From: Flexivirga oryzae
GTDB lineage: Bacteria; Actinomycetota; Actinomycetes; Actinomycetales; Dermatophilaceae
Direction: 5' to 3'
Length of the DNA stretch: 64,000 nucleotides
Assembly: GCF_014190805.1 (NCBI RefSeq)
Contig: NZ_JACHVQ010000005.1
Location: 62,001 to 126,000, forward strand
Program-made: the position numbers and the translations under genes
Shown here: positions 55,552 to 63,935 of the stretch, one piece after another
Layout of the letters: each line of letters starts with the position of its first letter
Position numbering within the stretch: position 1 is the stretch's first letter
Notes under the pieces: generated by a model
What the model saw: the letters and a program-made list of their open reading frames with translations, nothing else
The model's database searches: none
What the model was told of the DNA's origin: nothing

Positions 55552-56529
55552 TCAGGGGAGGTTGCGGCGGACGAAGCGGCCGAGTTCGCGCATGGCTTCG
55601 GATGCCTCCGGCAGCCAGGACGCGGCGGCTTGGAAGACGTGCACCTGGCCGCGCCAGATCTGCAGCTGCGCGGGAACCCGCGCGGCGGCCAGCCGGTCGA
55701 TCATCTCCTCGGCGTCGGGGCGAAGGATCTCCCGAGAGCCCATCTGGATCAGCACCGGCGGGAGGCCGTGCAAGTCGGCGTCGATGGGGGAGACGCGTGG
55801 TCCTTGCAGCTCGTGCTCGCGATCGACGCGTTCGACGAGGCGCTGCAGCGCCATACAAGTGCGGACCGAGAAGAGGTCGCACTTGTCCGAGTGCGGACTC
55901 CCGGCCTTGCGCTCCACGCCGAGATCGAGCAGCGGCGACAGGGTCGCGATGGACGCCGGAGTCGGCAGACCGTCGTCACGGATCGCGAGCGCCGTTGCGA
56001 ACGCGAGGAATCCGCCGGCCGAATCGCCGACGATGCTGATCCGATCGGCCGGGTGCCCCTGGTCCAGCAACCAGCGGTAGCCGGACAGACAATCACCGAC
56101 CATCTCGTCGAGGCTGACGTGCGGGAGCATCCGGAAGCCGACGTTGAGGAGCGGCTGTCGCGCGACCCGGGAGGTGTATGCCGCGAGCCGGCGGTGCGAC
56201 GCCAGCCCGCAGACGATGAACGCGCCGCCGTGCAGATAGAGGACGGCGCCGTCGTCGAGCGATCGTGGCGCGCGGATGAGCTCGGCGTCGCATGCGCCCA
56301 GTTGGACCGAGGCGACCGTGGTGCCGTCGGGCACCGCGAGCCTGTCCGCCGCGAGGTCGACGACACCGGACAGGTAGGAGAGCGCGGGGACGTAGCTCCA
56401 CGCGTTCAGCGCCGGTTTGGCGACCGCGTGCAGCGTCCCGGCGAGAGCGGCCGAGCGCCGGCTGGTGCGTGCGAACTTCACCCGGAGCGCGCCCGGTTCA
56501 CGAAGGTCGTGGCGCATCGCGGCCGTCAT
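55552..56529 (-). CDS. Alpha/beta-hydrolase of the hormone-sensitive lipase family
   Basis: A 325-residue esterase/lipase. The oxyanion motif is LYLHGGAF (HGG at residues 100-102), the nucleophile Ser170 is in VGDSAGGFL, and Asp272 (RPDAEEM) and His297 (GQVHVF) complete the triad. The N-terminal 60 residues form a cap. ATG at 56529 has GGAGGGG 5 nt upstream. It is divergent from a wax ester/triacylglycerol synthase gene across 118 bp, so a role in mobilising or remodelling storage lipid is a reasonable inference. Confidence 0.88.
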   Translation of the reverse strand: MTAAMRHDLREPGALRVKFARTSRRSAALAGTLHAVAKPALNAWSYVPALSYLSGVVDLAADRLAVPDGTTVASVQLGACDAELIRAPRSLDDGAVLYLHGGAFIVCGLASHRRLAAYTSRVARQPLLNVGFRMLPHVSLDEMVGDCLSGYRWLLDQGHPADRISIVGDSAGGFLAFATALAIRDDGLPTPASIATLSPLLDLGVERKAGSPHSDKCDLFSVRTCMALQRLVERVDREHELQGPRVSPIDADLHGLPPVLIQMGSREILRPDAEEMIDRLAAARVPAQLQIWRGQVHVFQAAASWLPEASEAMRELGRFVRRNLP

Positions 56530-56647
56530 ACGATCCCCTCCGTTCGACGCTCGACGGTCCACCAGGTGAAGCGGACCTGCCCAGCGCCCTACCCTAGGCC
56601 TACGCTGACGTAACTTCTGTGATTCCGACCGGAGAGGCGGCTGATCG

Positions 56648-58027
56648 ATGCCGGGTATGGGTCCTGTCGACTCGGGCTTTCTGCTGATCGAGTCGCGCGA
56701 GCATCCGATGCATGTCGGTGGCCTGCAGCTGTTCACCGTGCCGGACGGGGAGTCGCCGTCCTGGGTGCGCGAGCAGTTGAGCGTCGACGCGGACCGGATC
56801 AGCCCACGCTTCCGGCTCAAGCCCCAGGACCCGGTCGGGCTGTTGGGCAACTTCCGCTGGTCGGTCGATCAGCACCTCGACCTCGACCATCACGTGCGAC
56901 GGTCGGCGGTCCCCGGCCCGCACCGGTTGCGCGAACTGTTCGAACTGGCGTCACGGTGGCAGGGCTCGTTGCTCGACCGGCACCGCCCGTTGTGGGAGGT
57001 GCATGTCGTCGAGGGACTCGAGGACGGCCGCGTGGCGGTCTTCTCCAAGATCCACCACGCACTCGTCGACGGGGTGTCGGCGCTGCACCTGATGCAGCAG
57101 GCGTGCAGCCCGGACCCGGACGCGACGGACTGTATGCCGCCCTACGCGCTCCCCGGGACGACGGTCCGTGCGGCGCAGGAGCAGCGCACCGGGCACGTGC
57201 TCGCGAACCCGGCGTCCGTGATGCGCAGTGGACTCGGGCTTGCCGGTGAGCTCGCGAGCCTCGGGCCGAACTCGTTGAAGATCGCGTACCGGTCGTTGCG
57301 CAACACCGGACTGACGACACCGTTCGACGCACCGCGCACCATTCTCAACGGCCGGATCGGCGGCGCGCGGCGATTCGTCGCCCAGTCCTTCGACATCGAG
57401 CGCTTCCGGCAGGTGGCGAAGGCCTGTGACGTCTCGTTCAACGACGTCGTGCTGGCCGTGTGCGGTGGCGCCCTGCGCAGGTACCTCGGCGAACTCGACG
57501 AGCTGCCGGACCGGTCCCTGACGGCGATGTGCCCGGTCAACCTGCGCGACGAGTCCAGCTCCGTCGGCGGCAACGAGATCGGCGCGATGATCTCGACCCT
57601 CAGCACGCATGTCGTCGACCCGATCGAGCGGCTCGAGGACATCCACGAGTCGACGACCGCGGCGAAGGGCACCATGCGCGAGCTGTCGCCGCTGCAGTTG
57701 TTGCTGCTGTCCGGCTATCACATCGCCGGTCTCGGGCTGTCGATGCTGCCGACCTACAACCTGGGTGGCAGGCCGCCGTTCAACGTCATCATCTCCAATG
57801 TTCCGGGACCACGGAAACAGTTGTATTTCAACGGTGCTCACCTGGAAGGCACCTATCCCGCATCCATCCCGGTCGACGGTATGGCGATGAACATCACCCT
57901 CGTCACCTATGACGACCAGGTCGACTTCGGCATCACCGCCTGCCGGCGCAGCGCTCCCTCGGTGCAGCGGATGGTGCACCATCTGGAGGACGCACTCGCC
58001 GAACTGACGGCGGCTGCGGGCGTCTGA
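56648..58027 (+). CDS. Wax ester synthase/diacylglycerol acyltransferase (WS/DGAT)
   Basis: A 459-residue acyltransferase that esterifies acyl-CoA to fatty alcohols or diacylglycerol, making storage lipid at the membrane. The catalytic HHxxxDG is HHALVDG (residues 136-142) after RPLWEVHVVEGLEDGRVAVF. NVIISNVPGP in the C-terminal half is also conserved. It begins MPGMGPVDSGFLLIE; a second ATG at 56657 is possible. It is divergent from the lipase gene. Substrate preference (wax ester or triacylglycerol) cannot be read from sequence. Confidence 0.93.
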   Translation: MPGMGPVDSGFLLIESREHPMHVGGLQLFTVPDGESPSWVREQLSVDADRISPRFRLKPQDPVGLLGNFRWSVDQHLDLDHHVRRSAVPGPHRLRELFELASRWQGSLLDRHRPLWEVHVVEGLEDGRVAVFSKIHHALVDGVSALHLMQQACSPDPDATDCMPPYALPGTTVRAAQEQRTGHVLANPASVMRSGLGLAGELASLGPNSLKIAYRSLRNTGLTTPFDAPRTILNGRIGGARRFVAQSFDIERFRQVAKACDVSFNDVVLAVCGGALRRYLGELDELPDRSLTAMCPVNLRDESSSVGGNEIGAMISTLSTHVVDPIERLEDIHESTTAAKGTMRELSPLQLLLLSGYHIAGLGLSMLPTYNLGGRPPFNVIISNVPGPRKQLYFNGAHLEGTYPASIPVDGMAMNITLVTYDDQVDFGITACRRSAPSVQRMVHHLEDALAELTAAAGV

Positions 58028-58058
58028 CCGGAGCCCGCACCCGTGCGATGCTGACACC

Positions 58059-58574
58059 ATGACGAATCCCACCGACGGCGACCCGCTGCCCGCCCGTGGC
58101 ACGATCCTGCATCGCGACACCGCCCGCGTCATACCCGTGCGGCGCACCGACGGCCGGAGCCTGTTGCTGCACGGGTGGGACCCGGACCGCGTGGACCAGC
58201 CGTTCTGGTTCACGATCGGCGGCGCGGTCGAGCCCGGCGAGGATCTGCGTACCGCGGCAACCCGCGAGCTCCTCGAGGAGGTCGGCCTGCCGGCATCGAG
58301 CGAGGACCTGCTCGGACCGTTGTGCGCCAATGAGATCCGCTTCGACTGGGCCGGGCGTCACATCGTGCAGCAGCAGACGTTCTTCGCGCTCGAGGTCGAC
58401 GACTTCGTCGTCAGCTTCGACGGGCAGGACGGGCTCGAAGCGGGCACCATCGATCAGCACGGGTGGTTCACGCACGAGGAACTCGTCGCCTCCGGGGCCA
58501 CCTTTCCCGAGGTACTCGAGGCGGTGATGCTGGCTTCGGACGCGCTCAGTAGCCCGGCGTCGGACGCAGGCTGA
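58059..58574 (+). CDS. Nudix hydrolase
   Basis: A 171-residue pyrophosphohydrolase. The Nudix box spans residues 55-77: GAVEPGE, seven residues, then RELLEEVGL, with all catalytic glutamates in place. The protein also has PFWFTIGG before the box and a QQQTFFALEVDD strand after it. The substrate (a nucleoside diphosphate derivative) is not known. There is no Shine-Dalgarno, and a possible -10 (GATGCT) lies close to the ATG, so the mRNA may be leaderless. The last 29 bp overlap pxpC on the other strand. Confidence 0.9.
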   Translation: MTNPTDGDPLPARGTILHRDTARVIPVRRTDGRSLLLHGWDPDRVDQPFWFTIGGAVEPGEDLRTAATRELLEEVGLPASSEDLLGPLCANEIRFDWAGRHIVQQQTFFALEVDDFVVSFDGQDGLEAGTIDQHGWFTHEELVASGATFPEVLEAVMLASDALSSPASDAG

Positions 58575-59418
58575 ACCGGACGCGCTTGCCCGGGGCGCAC
58601 TGAGCCAGCACGCCGAGGTCCGGCAGGTCGACGACGCCGACGACCGGGTAGCCACCGGTGGTCGGGTGGTCGGCGAGGAAGACGATGAGCTCGCCACTAG
58701 GTGACGCCTGCACCGCGCCGAGCGGCAGGGCCTCGCTCGATGCGTCGGCGTCCGTCGCGTGAAGCGTGAAACCGTTGAGGCGCAGACCGATCCGGTCGCT
58801 GTCGGCCGAGATCGTCCCGGTCGTCGTGGTGAGTGCCCGCCGGTCGGCGGCGCTCAGCAGATCGGGGCGTGGGCCGGGGGTGAGGTGCAGTGTCACGTCA
58901 CCCGGAGGTTGTATGGCGGGGAGCACGGCTGCGACCAACGGCCTGCCGGCGCGCTGCGCGCCGACCTGGATGCGGTCGCCCGCGCGGACCGGGTCCGGGC
59001 CGATGCCGCTCGAAGTGTCACGGCTCCAGGATCCGCCGAATTCGCCTGCGGGAGTAAGGCCGTCACGGACGGTGAGGTACGAGCGCAGCCCGTGCTCGGA
59101 TCGGCCGAGAGCCAGGACAGCGCCGCGGCGGAGCAGCACCGGTGTGCCGAACGGTACGGCGCGGTCGTCGATCGTCAGTGGGCACCATGCTCCGGTCACG
59201 GCGACGAGGACGTCGTGATCCGGGCGGACTGCCAGCCCGCCGAACAGCATTTCCAGCCCAGGAGCCCCGATCGTGTTGCCCAGCAGGCGATTTCCCTGCA
59301 CGAGCGAGGTCCGGTCCAATGCGCCCGAGAGCGTGATGCCTTCGCCGGCGCGACCGGGGCGCCCCAGGTCCTGCACCAGGCACAGGGGGCCCGGGCGAAG
59401 CACTTCCAGGCAACTCAT
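58546..59418 (-). CDS. pxpC: 5-oxoprolinase subunit C (KipA/AHS2-like)
   Basis: A 290-residue protein of the biotin-dependent carboxyltransferase-like (AHS2) fold. It starts MSCLEVLRPGPLCLVQDLGR and has GGYPVVGVVDLPDLGVLAQC, typical of PxpC. With PxpA and PxpB it hydrolyses 5-oxoproline to glutamate using ATP. ATG at 59418 overlaps the pxpB stop by 4 bp. The operon order is pxpA-pxpB-pxpC. Confidence 0.92.
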   Translation of the reverse strand: MSCLEVLRPGPLCLVQDLGRPGRAGEGITLSGALDRTSLVQGNRLLGNTIGAPGLEMLFGGLAVRPDHDVLVAVTGAWCPLTIDDRAVPFGTPVLLRRGAVLALGRSEHGLRSYLTVRDGLTPAGEFGGSWSRDTSSGIGPDPVRAGDRIQVGAQRAGRPLVAAVLPAIQPPGDVTLHLTPGPRPDLLSAADRRALTTTTGTISADSDRIGLRLNGFTLHATDADASSEALPLGAVQASPSGELIVFLADHPTTGGYPVVGVVDLPDLGVLAQCAPGKRVRFSLRPTPGY

Positions 59419-60074
59419 CGGGTGGGTCCTCGCACGGCCCGGAACTGCACCTGGCCGCCTGCGGCGAGCGTCGCGCCGTCCCCGGCGACGTCGAACATGA
59501 CGTGGTCGGTCCGTCCGAGCAGCTGCCAACCCCCCGGGGAGGACCGCGGATAGATGCCGCAATAGAGACCGGCCAGGCCGACTGCCCCGCCCGGGATGGC
59601 GCTGCGCGGCGAGTCCAGCCGCGGCACCGGTCGTCGGTGATCGGCCCGGGTCAGGTAACCGAATCCTGGCATGAATCCGAGAAACTCGACGATCCACGGT
59701 GATGAGGTGTGCCAGTCGATCAGTGCGTCGGTGGACATCCCGAAGCTGACTGCGACGTCGCTGAGATCCGGCCCGTCATACCGGACGTCGACGGACACCA
59801 CCCTCACTCGGCCGGGATCGTCCTGGTTCAGTGCGCCGAGGTCGAGATCACGCAGCGTGCGCACCGTCCGAGACAGGCGCGCGTGTGCGTCCGTGTCGTC
59901 GATGGTCGGGTCGGACACATCGAGCAGGATCGTCGACTCGGCGGGCACCACGTCGATCCCGCCCAGATCCTGTTCGCCGAGCCACCGGGTGAGCGCCCGA
60001 CGCGAGGCCGGGTCGGGAAGTTCGACCAGGACTGCGCGTGGCCCGTAGGGCAGCAGCCGGATGCCGTCATCCAT
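59415..60074 (-). CDS. pxpB: 5-oxoprolinase subunit B (KipI/AHS1-like)
   Basis: A 219-residue cyclophilin-like protein. The family motif EFLGFMPGFGYL and IPGGAVGLAGLYCGIYPRSS are present, with WQLLGRT near the end. In Bacillus the orthologue was first called KipI, a kinase inhibitor, but with PxpA and PxpC it functions as 5-oxoprolinase. The start overlaps pxpA by 8 bp and the end overlaps pxpC by 4 bp. Confidence 0.93.
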   Translation of the reverse strand: MDDGIRLLPYGPRAVLVELPDPASRRALTRWLGEQDLGGIDVVPAESTILLDVSDPTIDDTDAHARLSRTVRTLRDLDLGALNQDDPGRVRVVSVDVRYDGPDLSDVAVSFGMSTDALIDWHTSSPWIVEFLGFMPGFGYLTRADHRRPVPRLDSPRSAIPGGAVGLAGLYCGIYPRSSPGGWQLLGRTDHVMFDVAGDGATLAAGGQVQFRAVRGPTR

Positions 60075-60831
60075 GACCGACGAACGGCGTCAGGTCGAAG
60101 CCGGCGGCGACGAGGGCCTCTCGCACGCTCCCGGCCATGGCCACCGCTCCGGGTGAATCACCGTGCACGCACAGGGATTCGGCGGTCAGGGACACGACGG
60201 AACCGTCGACGGCGACGACTTCCCCGTCGCGGGCCATCCGCACCGCGCGAGCAGCGACCACTGCCGCGTCGTCGAGGACGGCACCGGCCTGCGAGCGCGG
60301 CATCAACGTCCCTTCGGGGGTGTAGGCACGATCGGCGAACGCTTCGGGGACGGTGCGGAGTCCGGCACCGGCGGCTGCCGCGAGAAGTGCGGATCCGGGC
60401 AGGCCGAGCACCGGCAACTCGGCGCGCGTGGCAGCGACGGCACGGATCACGGCGGCCGCCTGCTGCTCGTGGTGCACGACTGCGTTGTAGAGGGCGCCGT
60501 GCGGTTTGACATAGCTGATCCCGCTGCCGACGCTGCGGGCGATGCCGTCCAGGGCGCCGATCTGGTAGAGGACGTCGGCGTACAGGTCCTCGGCGGAGAC
60601 GTCGACGAACCGGCGCCCGAAGCCGGCGAGGTCCCGGTAGGAGACCTGGGCGCCGATGCGGACACCGTGCGCGGCTGCGGCGGCACAGGTGCGCACCAGG
60701 GTCGACGGGTCACCGGCGTGGAACCCGCAGGCGACGTTGGCCGAGGTGACCAGGGGCAGCAGCGCTTCGTCGTCGCCGAGGCGCCAGCGACCGAAGGACT
60801 CACCCAGGTCGGCGTTCAGGTCGATCTCCAC
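60067..60831 (-). CDS. pxpA: 5-oxoprolinase subunit A (LamB/YcsF family)
   Basis: A 254-residue protein. It opens MEIDLNADLGESFGRWRLGD, and SANVACGFHAGDP and VKPHGALYN are the family's metal/substrate motifs. It is first in the pxpABC operon, which recycles 5-oxoproline, a spontaneous product of glutamine and of N-terminal glutamyl peptides. The region upstream (60832-60954) is short and shared with the divergent ABC-F gene. Confidence 0.94.
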   Translation of the reverse strand: MEIDLNADLGESFGRWRLGDDEALLPLVTSANVACGFHAGDPSTLVRTCAAAAAHGVRIGAQVSYRDLAGFGRRFVDVSAEDLYADVLYQIGALDGIARSVGSGISYVKPHGALYNAVVHHEQQAAAVIRAVAATRAELPVLGLPGSALLAAAAGAGLRTVPEAFADRAYTPEGTLMPRSQAGAVLDDAAVVAARAVRMARDGEVVAVDGSVVSLTAESLCVHGDSPGAVAMAGSVREALVAAGFDLTPFVGHG

Positions 60832-60954
60832 GTCCCCAGGCTACGAGGTGGGGCGCGGACGGCGGATCAACCCAGCGGCGTGGTCGCGACGAAACCCTTG
60901 GGTAGAGCCCCGTCGAAACCAGATGACGCAGCCGGGGCGGGTACGTGATGCTTG

Positions 60955-62661
60955 ATGCTCGTGGGTCATATCGATGTGAACGGCGTGCACTACTTCCTCC
61001 CCGACGGGCGACCGCTCCTCGGCGGGGTCAGCCTGCGCGTGGGCGAGGGCGCCAAGGTGGCGCTCGTCGGCCCGAACGGCACGGGGAAGACGACGCTGTT
61101 GCGCATCATCGCCGGTGAGCTGGACGCGCACGAGGGTGCGATCACCCGCTCCGGGGGCCTGGCGGTCATGCCGCAGTTCGTCGGCCGCGTCCGGCCGGAG
61201 GGTGAGGAGTTCTCCGTGCGCGACCTGTTGCTGACCGTCGCGCCCGAGCCGATCCGCAAGGCCGCGAACGCCGTCGACGACTCCGAGGTCGCGATCATGG
61301 AGCGGGACGACGAGCCCGCCCAGCTCGCCTACGCCCAGGCGCTCGCGGACTGGGCGGAGATCGGCGGCTACGAGTGGGAGACGCTCTGGGACGTCTGCAC
61401 CGTCGCCGCGATAGGCATTCCGTACGATCGGGCCCAGTTCCGCGACGTGTCAACGCTTTCCGGGGGTGAGCAGAAGCGCATCGTGCTGGAGGCCCTGCTC
61501 CGCGGGCCCGAGGAGGTGCTGCTGCTCGACGAGCCGGACAACTCCCTGGACGTGCCCACCAAGCGCTGGCTCGAGGAGCAGATCGTGACCTCGCCGAAGA
61601 CCGTGCTCTTCATCAGCCACGACCGGGAGATGCTTGCGAACGTCGCCACCCGGATCGCCACCTTGGAGCCTGCCGCAGCCGGTGCGAACGCCTGGATTCA
61701 TCCTGGCAACTTCACCACGTACCACCAGGCGCGCATCGACCGGATCAACAAGCTGGCGGAGATGCGCCGGCGCTGGGACGAGGAGCACGCGAAGCTCAAG
61801 CAACTCGTGCAGATGTACAAGGTGAAGGCGGCATACAACTCCGACATGGCGGCGCGATACCGCGCAGCCCAGACCCGGCTGGCGAGGTTCGAGGAGGCCG
61901 GTCCGCCGGAGGTGGTGCCGTTCGAGCAGCACGTGAGCATGCGACTGGCCGGTGGCCGCACCGCCAAACGTGCGGTCATCTGCGAGGGCCTGGAGCTCAC
62001 CGGGTTGATGCAGCCTTTCGACCTGGAGGTCTGGTATGGCGAGCGCGTCGCGGTGCTCGGTTCCAACGGATCGGGCAAATCGCATTTCCTGCGCCTGCTC
62101 GCGCGGGGCGGCAGCGACCCAGACGTGGAGCACCAGCCGGTGGTCGACGATCCGCCGAAACCGGTGCAGCACACCGGGACTGCGCGTCTCGGCTCACGCG
62201 TCCGGCCCGGCTGGTTCGCGCAGTCCGCGCAAGCGGGCAGCACCGGTGCCTGGGACAAGCGGACGCTGCTGGAGATCCTGCACCGCGGCGACGAGCATCG
62301 CGACGGGATGGGCCGTGAGCAGGCGTCCCGGGCGCTGGACCGTTACGAGTTGGCCCGAGCCGCGGAGCAGACGTTCGGCTCGCTGTCGGGTGGGCAGCAG
62401 GCGCGCTTCCAGATCCTGCTGCTCGAACTGTCCGGTGCGACGCTGCTGTTGCTCGACGAACCGACCGACAACCTCGACCTGCATTCGGCGGAGGCGTTGG
62501 AGGCCGGACTCGACTCCTTCAACGGGACGGTGGTCGCGGTGACGCACGACCGTTGGTTCGCAAGGGGATTCGACCGATTCCTGGTGTTCGGCGCCGACGG
62601 CAGGGTGCGGGAGGCTCGAGAGCCGGTGTGGGACGAGCAGCGTGTCGATCGGGTGCGGTGA
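60955..62661 (+). CDS. ABC-F family ATPase
   Basis: A 568-residue soluble protein with two ATPase domains and no membrane part. Domain 1 has VGPNGTGKTTLL, LSGGEQKR and LLLDEPDNSLD; domain 2 has LGSNGSGKSHFL, LSGGQQAR and LLLLDEPTDNLD. The linker (around residues 245-320, charged and helical) is the interdomain arm that reaches into the ribosome in this family. Such proteins act in translation or antibiotic protection. No adjacent antibiotic gene is seen, so a resistance role is not supported. ATG 60955 is preferred over TTG 60952. Confidence 0.92.
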   Translation: MLVGHIDVNGVHYFLPDGRPLLGGVSLRVGEGAKVALVGPNGTGKTTLLRIIAGELDAHEGAITRSGGLAVMPQFVGRVRPEGEEFSVRDLLLTVAPEPIRKAANAVDDSEVAIMERDDEPAQLAYAQALADWAEIGGYEWETLWDVCTVAAIGIPYDRAQFRDVSTLSGGEQKRIVLEALLRGPEEVLLLDEPDNSLDVPTKRWLEEQIVTSPKTVLFISHDREMLANVATRIATLEPAAAGANAWIHPGNFTTYHQARIDRINKLAEMRRRWDEEHAKLKQLVQMYKVKAAYNSDMAARYRAAQTRLARFEEAGPPEVVPFEQHVSMRLAGGRTAKRAVICEGLELTGLMQPFDLEVWYGERVAVLGSNGSGKSHFLRLLARGGSDPDVEHQPVVDDPPKPVQHTGTARLGSRVRPGWFAQSAQAGSTGAWDKRTLLEILHRGDEHRDGMGREQASRALDRYELARAAEQTFGSLSGGQQARFQILLLELSGATLLLLDEPTDNLDLHSAEALEAGLDSFNGTVVAVTHDRWFARGFDRFLVFGADGRVREAREPVWDEQRVDRVR

Positions 62662-62712
62662 CGAGCGGCCCCGTCATACCGTGGACCGGAGTCGTCATAC
62701 CGAAGGAGTGCC

Positions 62713-63234
62713 ATGCCCGCTGAACACGTGCCCGCCGGTGGCGATGACGGTGATTTCATCAGGACACCCAGCGGTGCCTTGGTGCCGGCGGTCCTCGACC
62801 CGTTCCACGTCGCGCTGCGGCACGTTGCACCGTCGGGACTGATCGGCGACACGGGGCAGACGAAGGGCATGCGGCGCCTGGAGGCGATCAGCGGCAAGAC
62901 CGTCGGCGCCCGGAACCTGTGGATGGGTGAGACGCACGTGCCGGCGTCGACCGCGTCCGCGAATCACCATCACGGTGCGTCCGAGACCGCGATCTACGTC
63001 GTCTCCGGCCGTCCGCGGTTCGTCTTTCTCGACGTCGAGGGCGACGAGCCGCGCGAGCAGGTCATCGAGGCCGGACCGGGCGACTACGTCTTCGTCCCGC
63101 CGTACGTGCCGCACCGGGAGGAGAACCCCGATCCCGACTCCGAGGCCGTCGTGGTGATCGCGCGCACCACGCAGGAGGCGATCGTGGTCAACTTCGACGA
63201 CCTGGACTGGTCGCAGGTGCAGATCCCGCACTGA
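62713..63234 (+). CDS. Cupin-domain protein
   Basis: A 173-residue protein with a single cupin beta-barrel. The first motif is NHHHGASETAIYVVSG (metal-binding His residues and Glu) and the second PGDYVFVPPYVPHREENPDP with a further His. The N-terminal 55 residues precede the barrel. The reaction is unknown; such proteins include isomerases, dioxygenases and small-molecule binders. AAGGAG lies 6 nt before the ATG. Two direct GTCATACCG copies 21 bp apart (62673 and 62694) sit just upstream. Confidence 0.85.
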   Translation: MPAEHVPAGGDDGDFIRTPSGALVPAVLDPFHVALRHVAPSGLIGDTGQTKGMRRLEAISGKTVGARNLWMGETHVPASTASANHHHGASETAIYVVSGRPRFVFLDVEGDEPREQVIEAGPGDYVFVPPYVPHREENPDPDSEAVVVIARTTQEAIVVNFDDLDWSQVQIPH

Positions 63235-63246
63235 GAGCGGCTGCTG

Positions 63247-63810
63247 TCAGCGGGTCGGCGGCGGGTCGATGGGCAGCAGTGCGGTGTATGCCGCCACGCG
63301 TCGCGCGCCCGGCGATCCGGCTCCCGCCCGGCGGTAACGCTCCAGCACCTCGGCCAGCTCGGCGGCCAGCGCGGTCAGCTGCTCCGTCGTGACGAGGACC
63401 GCGTGATCGGTGAGGCCGCAGTCGGCGCGCCATACCTCCGGCCAGGCGGATTGTGCGTCCACCCAGGTGCCCGCGCGCTCGGCGAAGTGCTCGACGTAGT
63501 CGTGCTGCAGCCACTGGGCTGCGGCCAGGTCGTCCGCGTCGAGCAGATCCGGCTCGTCCGCCCGGTCGGTGGGCTCGAGCGCGGCCCAGACCCGGCGTTT
63601 GCCGGTGCCGGTGCCGGTGTCGTCGATCAGTCCCGCTTCCGCGAGTCGGCGCAGGTGGTAGCTGGTGGCGCCGGTGTTGGTGTCGAGGGCTGCGGCGAGC
63701 TCGGTGGCGGTGGCGCTGCCGTGCACGCGCAGCTGGGCCAGCAGGCGTGAGCGCAGCGGGTGGGCGAGTGCGCGCAGCCGGCGCGAGGACTCGGTGGAGC
63801 GTGACGACAT
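63247..63810 (-). CDS. ArsR-family winged-helix regulator
   Basis: A 187-residue protein. Residues about 8-80 form the winged helix: RALAHPLRSRLLAQLRVHGS, then ATELAAALDTNTGATSYHLR. The C-terminal part is helical with several Trp residues. It lacks metal-binding cysteine motifs. ATG at 63810 was chosen; an ATG at 63831 would put the start inside the operator-like dyad at 63814-63830. It is convergent with the cupin gene. Confidence 0.85.
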   Translation of the reverse strand: MSSRSTESSRRLRALAHPLRSRLLAQLRVHGSATATELAAALDTNTGATSYHLRRLAEAGLIDDTGTGTGKRRVWAALEPTDRADEPDLLDADDLAAAQWLQHDYVEHFAERAGTWVDAQSAWPEVWRADCGLTDHAVLVTTEQLTALAAELAEVLERYRRAGAGSPGARRVAAYTALLPIDPPPTR

Positions 63811-63813
63811 ACA

Positions 63814-63830
63814 TGCACAATAGTTGTGCA
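63814..63830. promoter_or_regulatory. Likely operator of the ArsR-family gene
   Basis: TGCACAA (63814-63820) and TTGTGCA (63824-63830) form a perfect inverted repeat around TAG, just 4 bp upstream of the start codon. The position over the promoter/start suits autorepression; binding is inferred. Confidence 0.65.
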
Positions 63831-63906
63831 CACTTTCGCTGTAAACCGCCGGTCAGGGTTCGTCATACAGCCGAAATTCCCTGGTACGTCGACGGATCGC
63901 GCCGAT

Positions 63907-63935
63907 TTGGGCTGCCGCTCGTCGGCCCGTAAAAT
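63907..63935 (+). promoter_or_regulatory. Ribosomal-type promoter at the right edge
   Basis: TTGGGC (63907-63912) and TAAAAT (63930-63935) are 17 bp apart, with CGATTTGG covering the -35 (63903-63910). The arrangement matches rpsL, rpsJ and infA. The gene lies outside the window; by actinobacterial gene order after truA, rplM-rpsI is likely. Confidence 0.65.

Noticed and set aside
60955..62661. ABC-F antibiotic protection gene
   Set aside because: Housekeeping ABC-F proteins are universal, and the sequence alone does not place it in a resistance subgroup.
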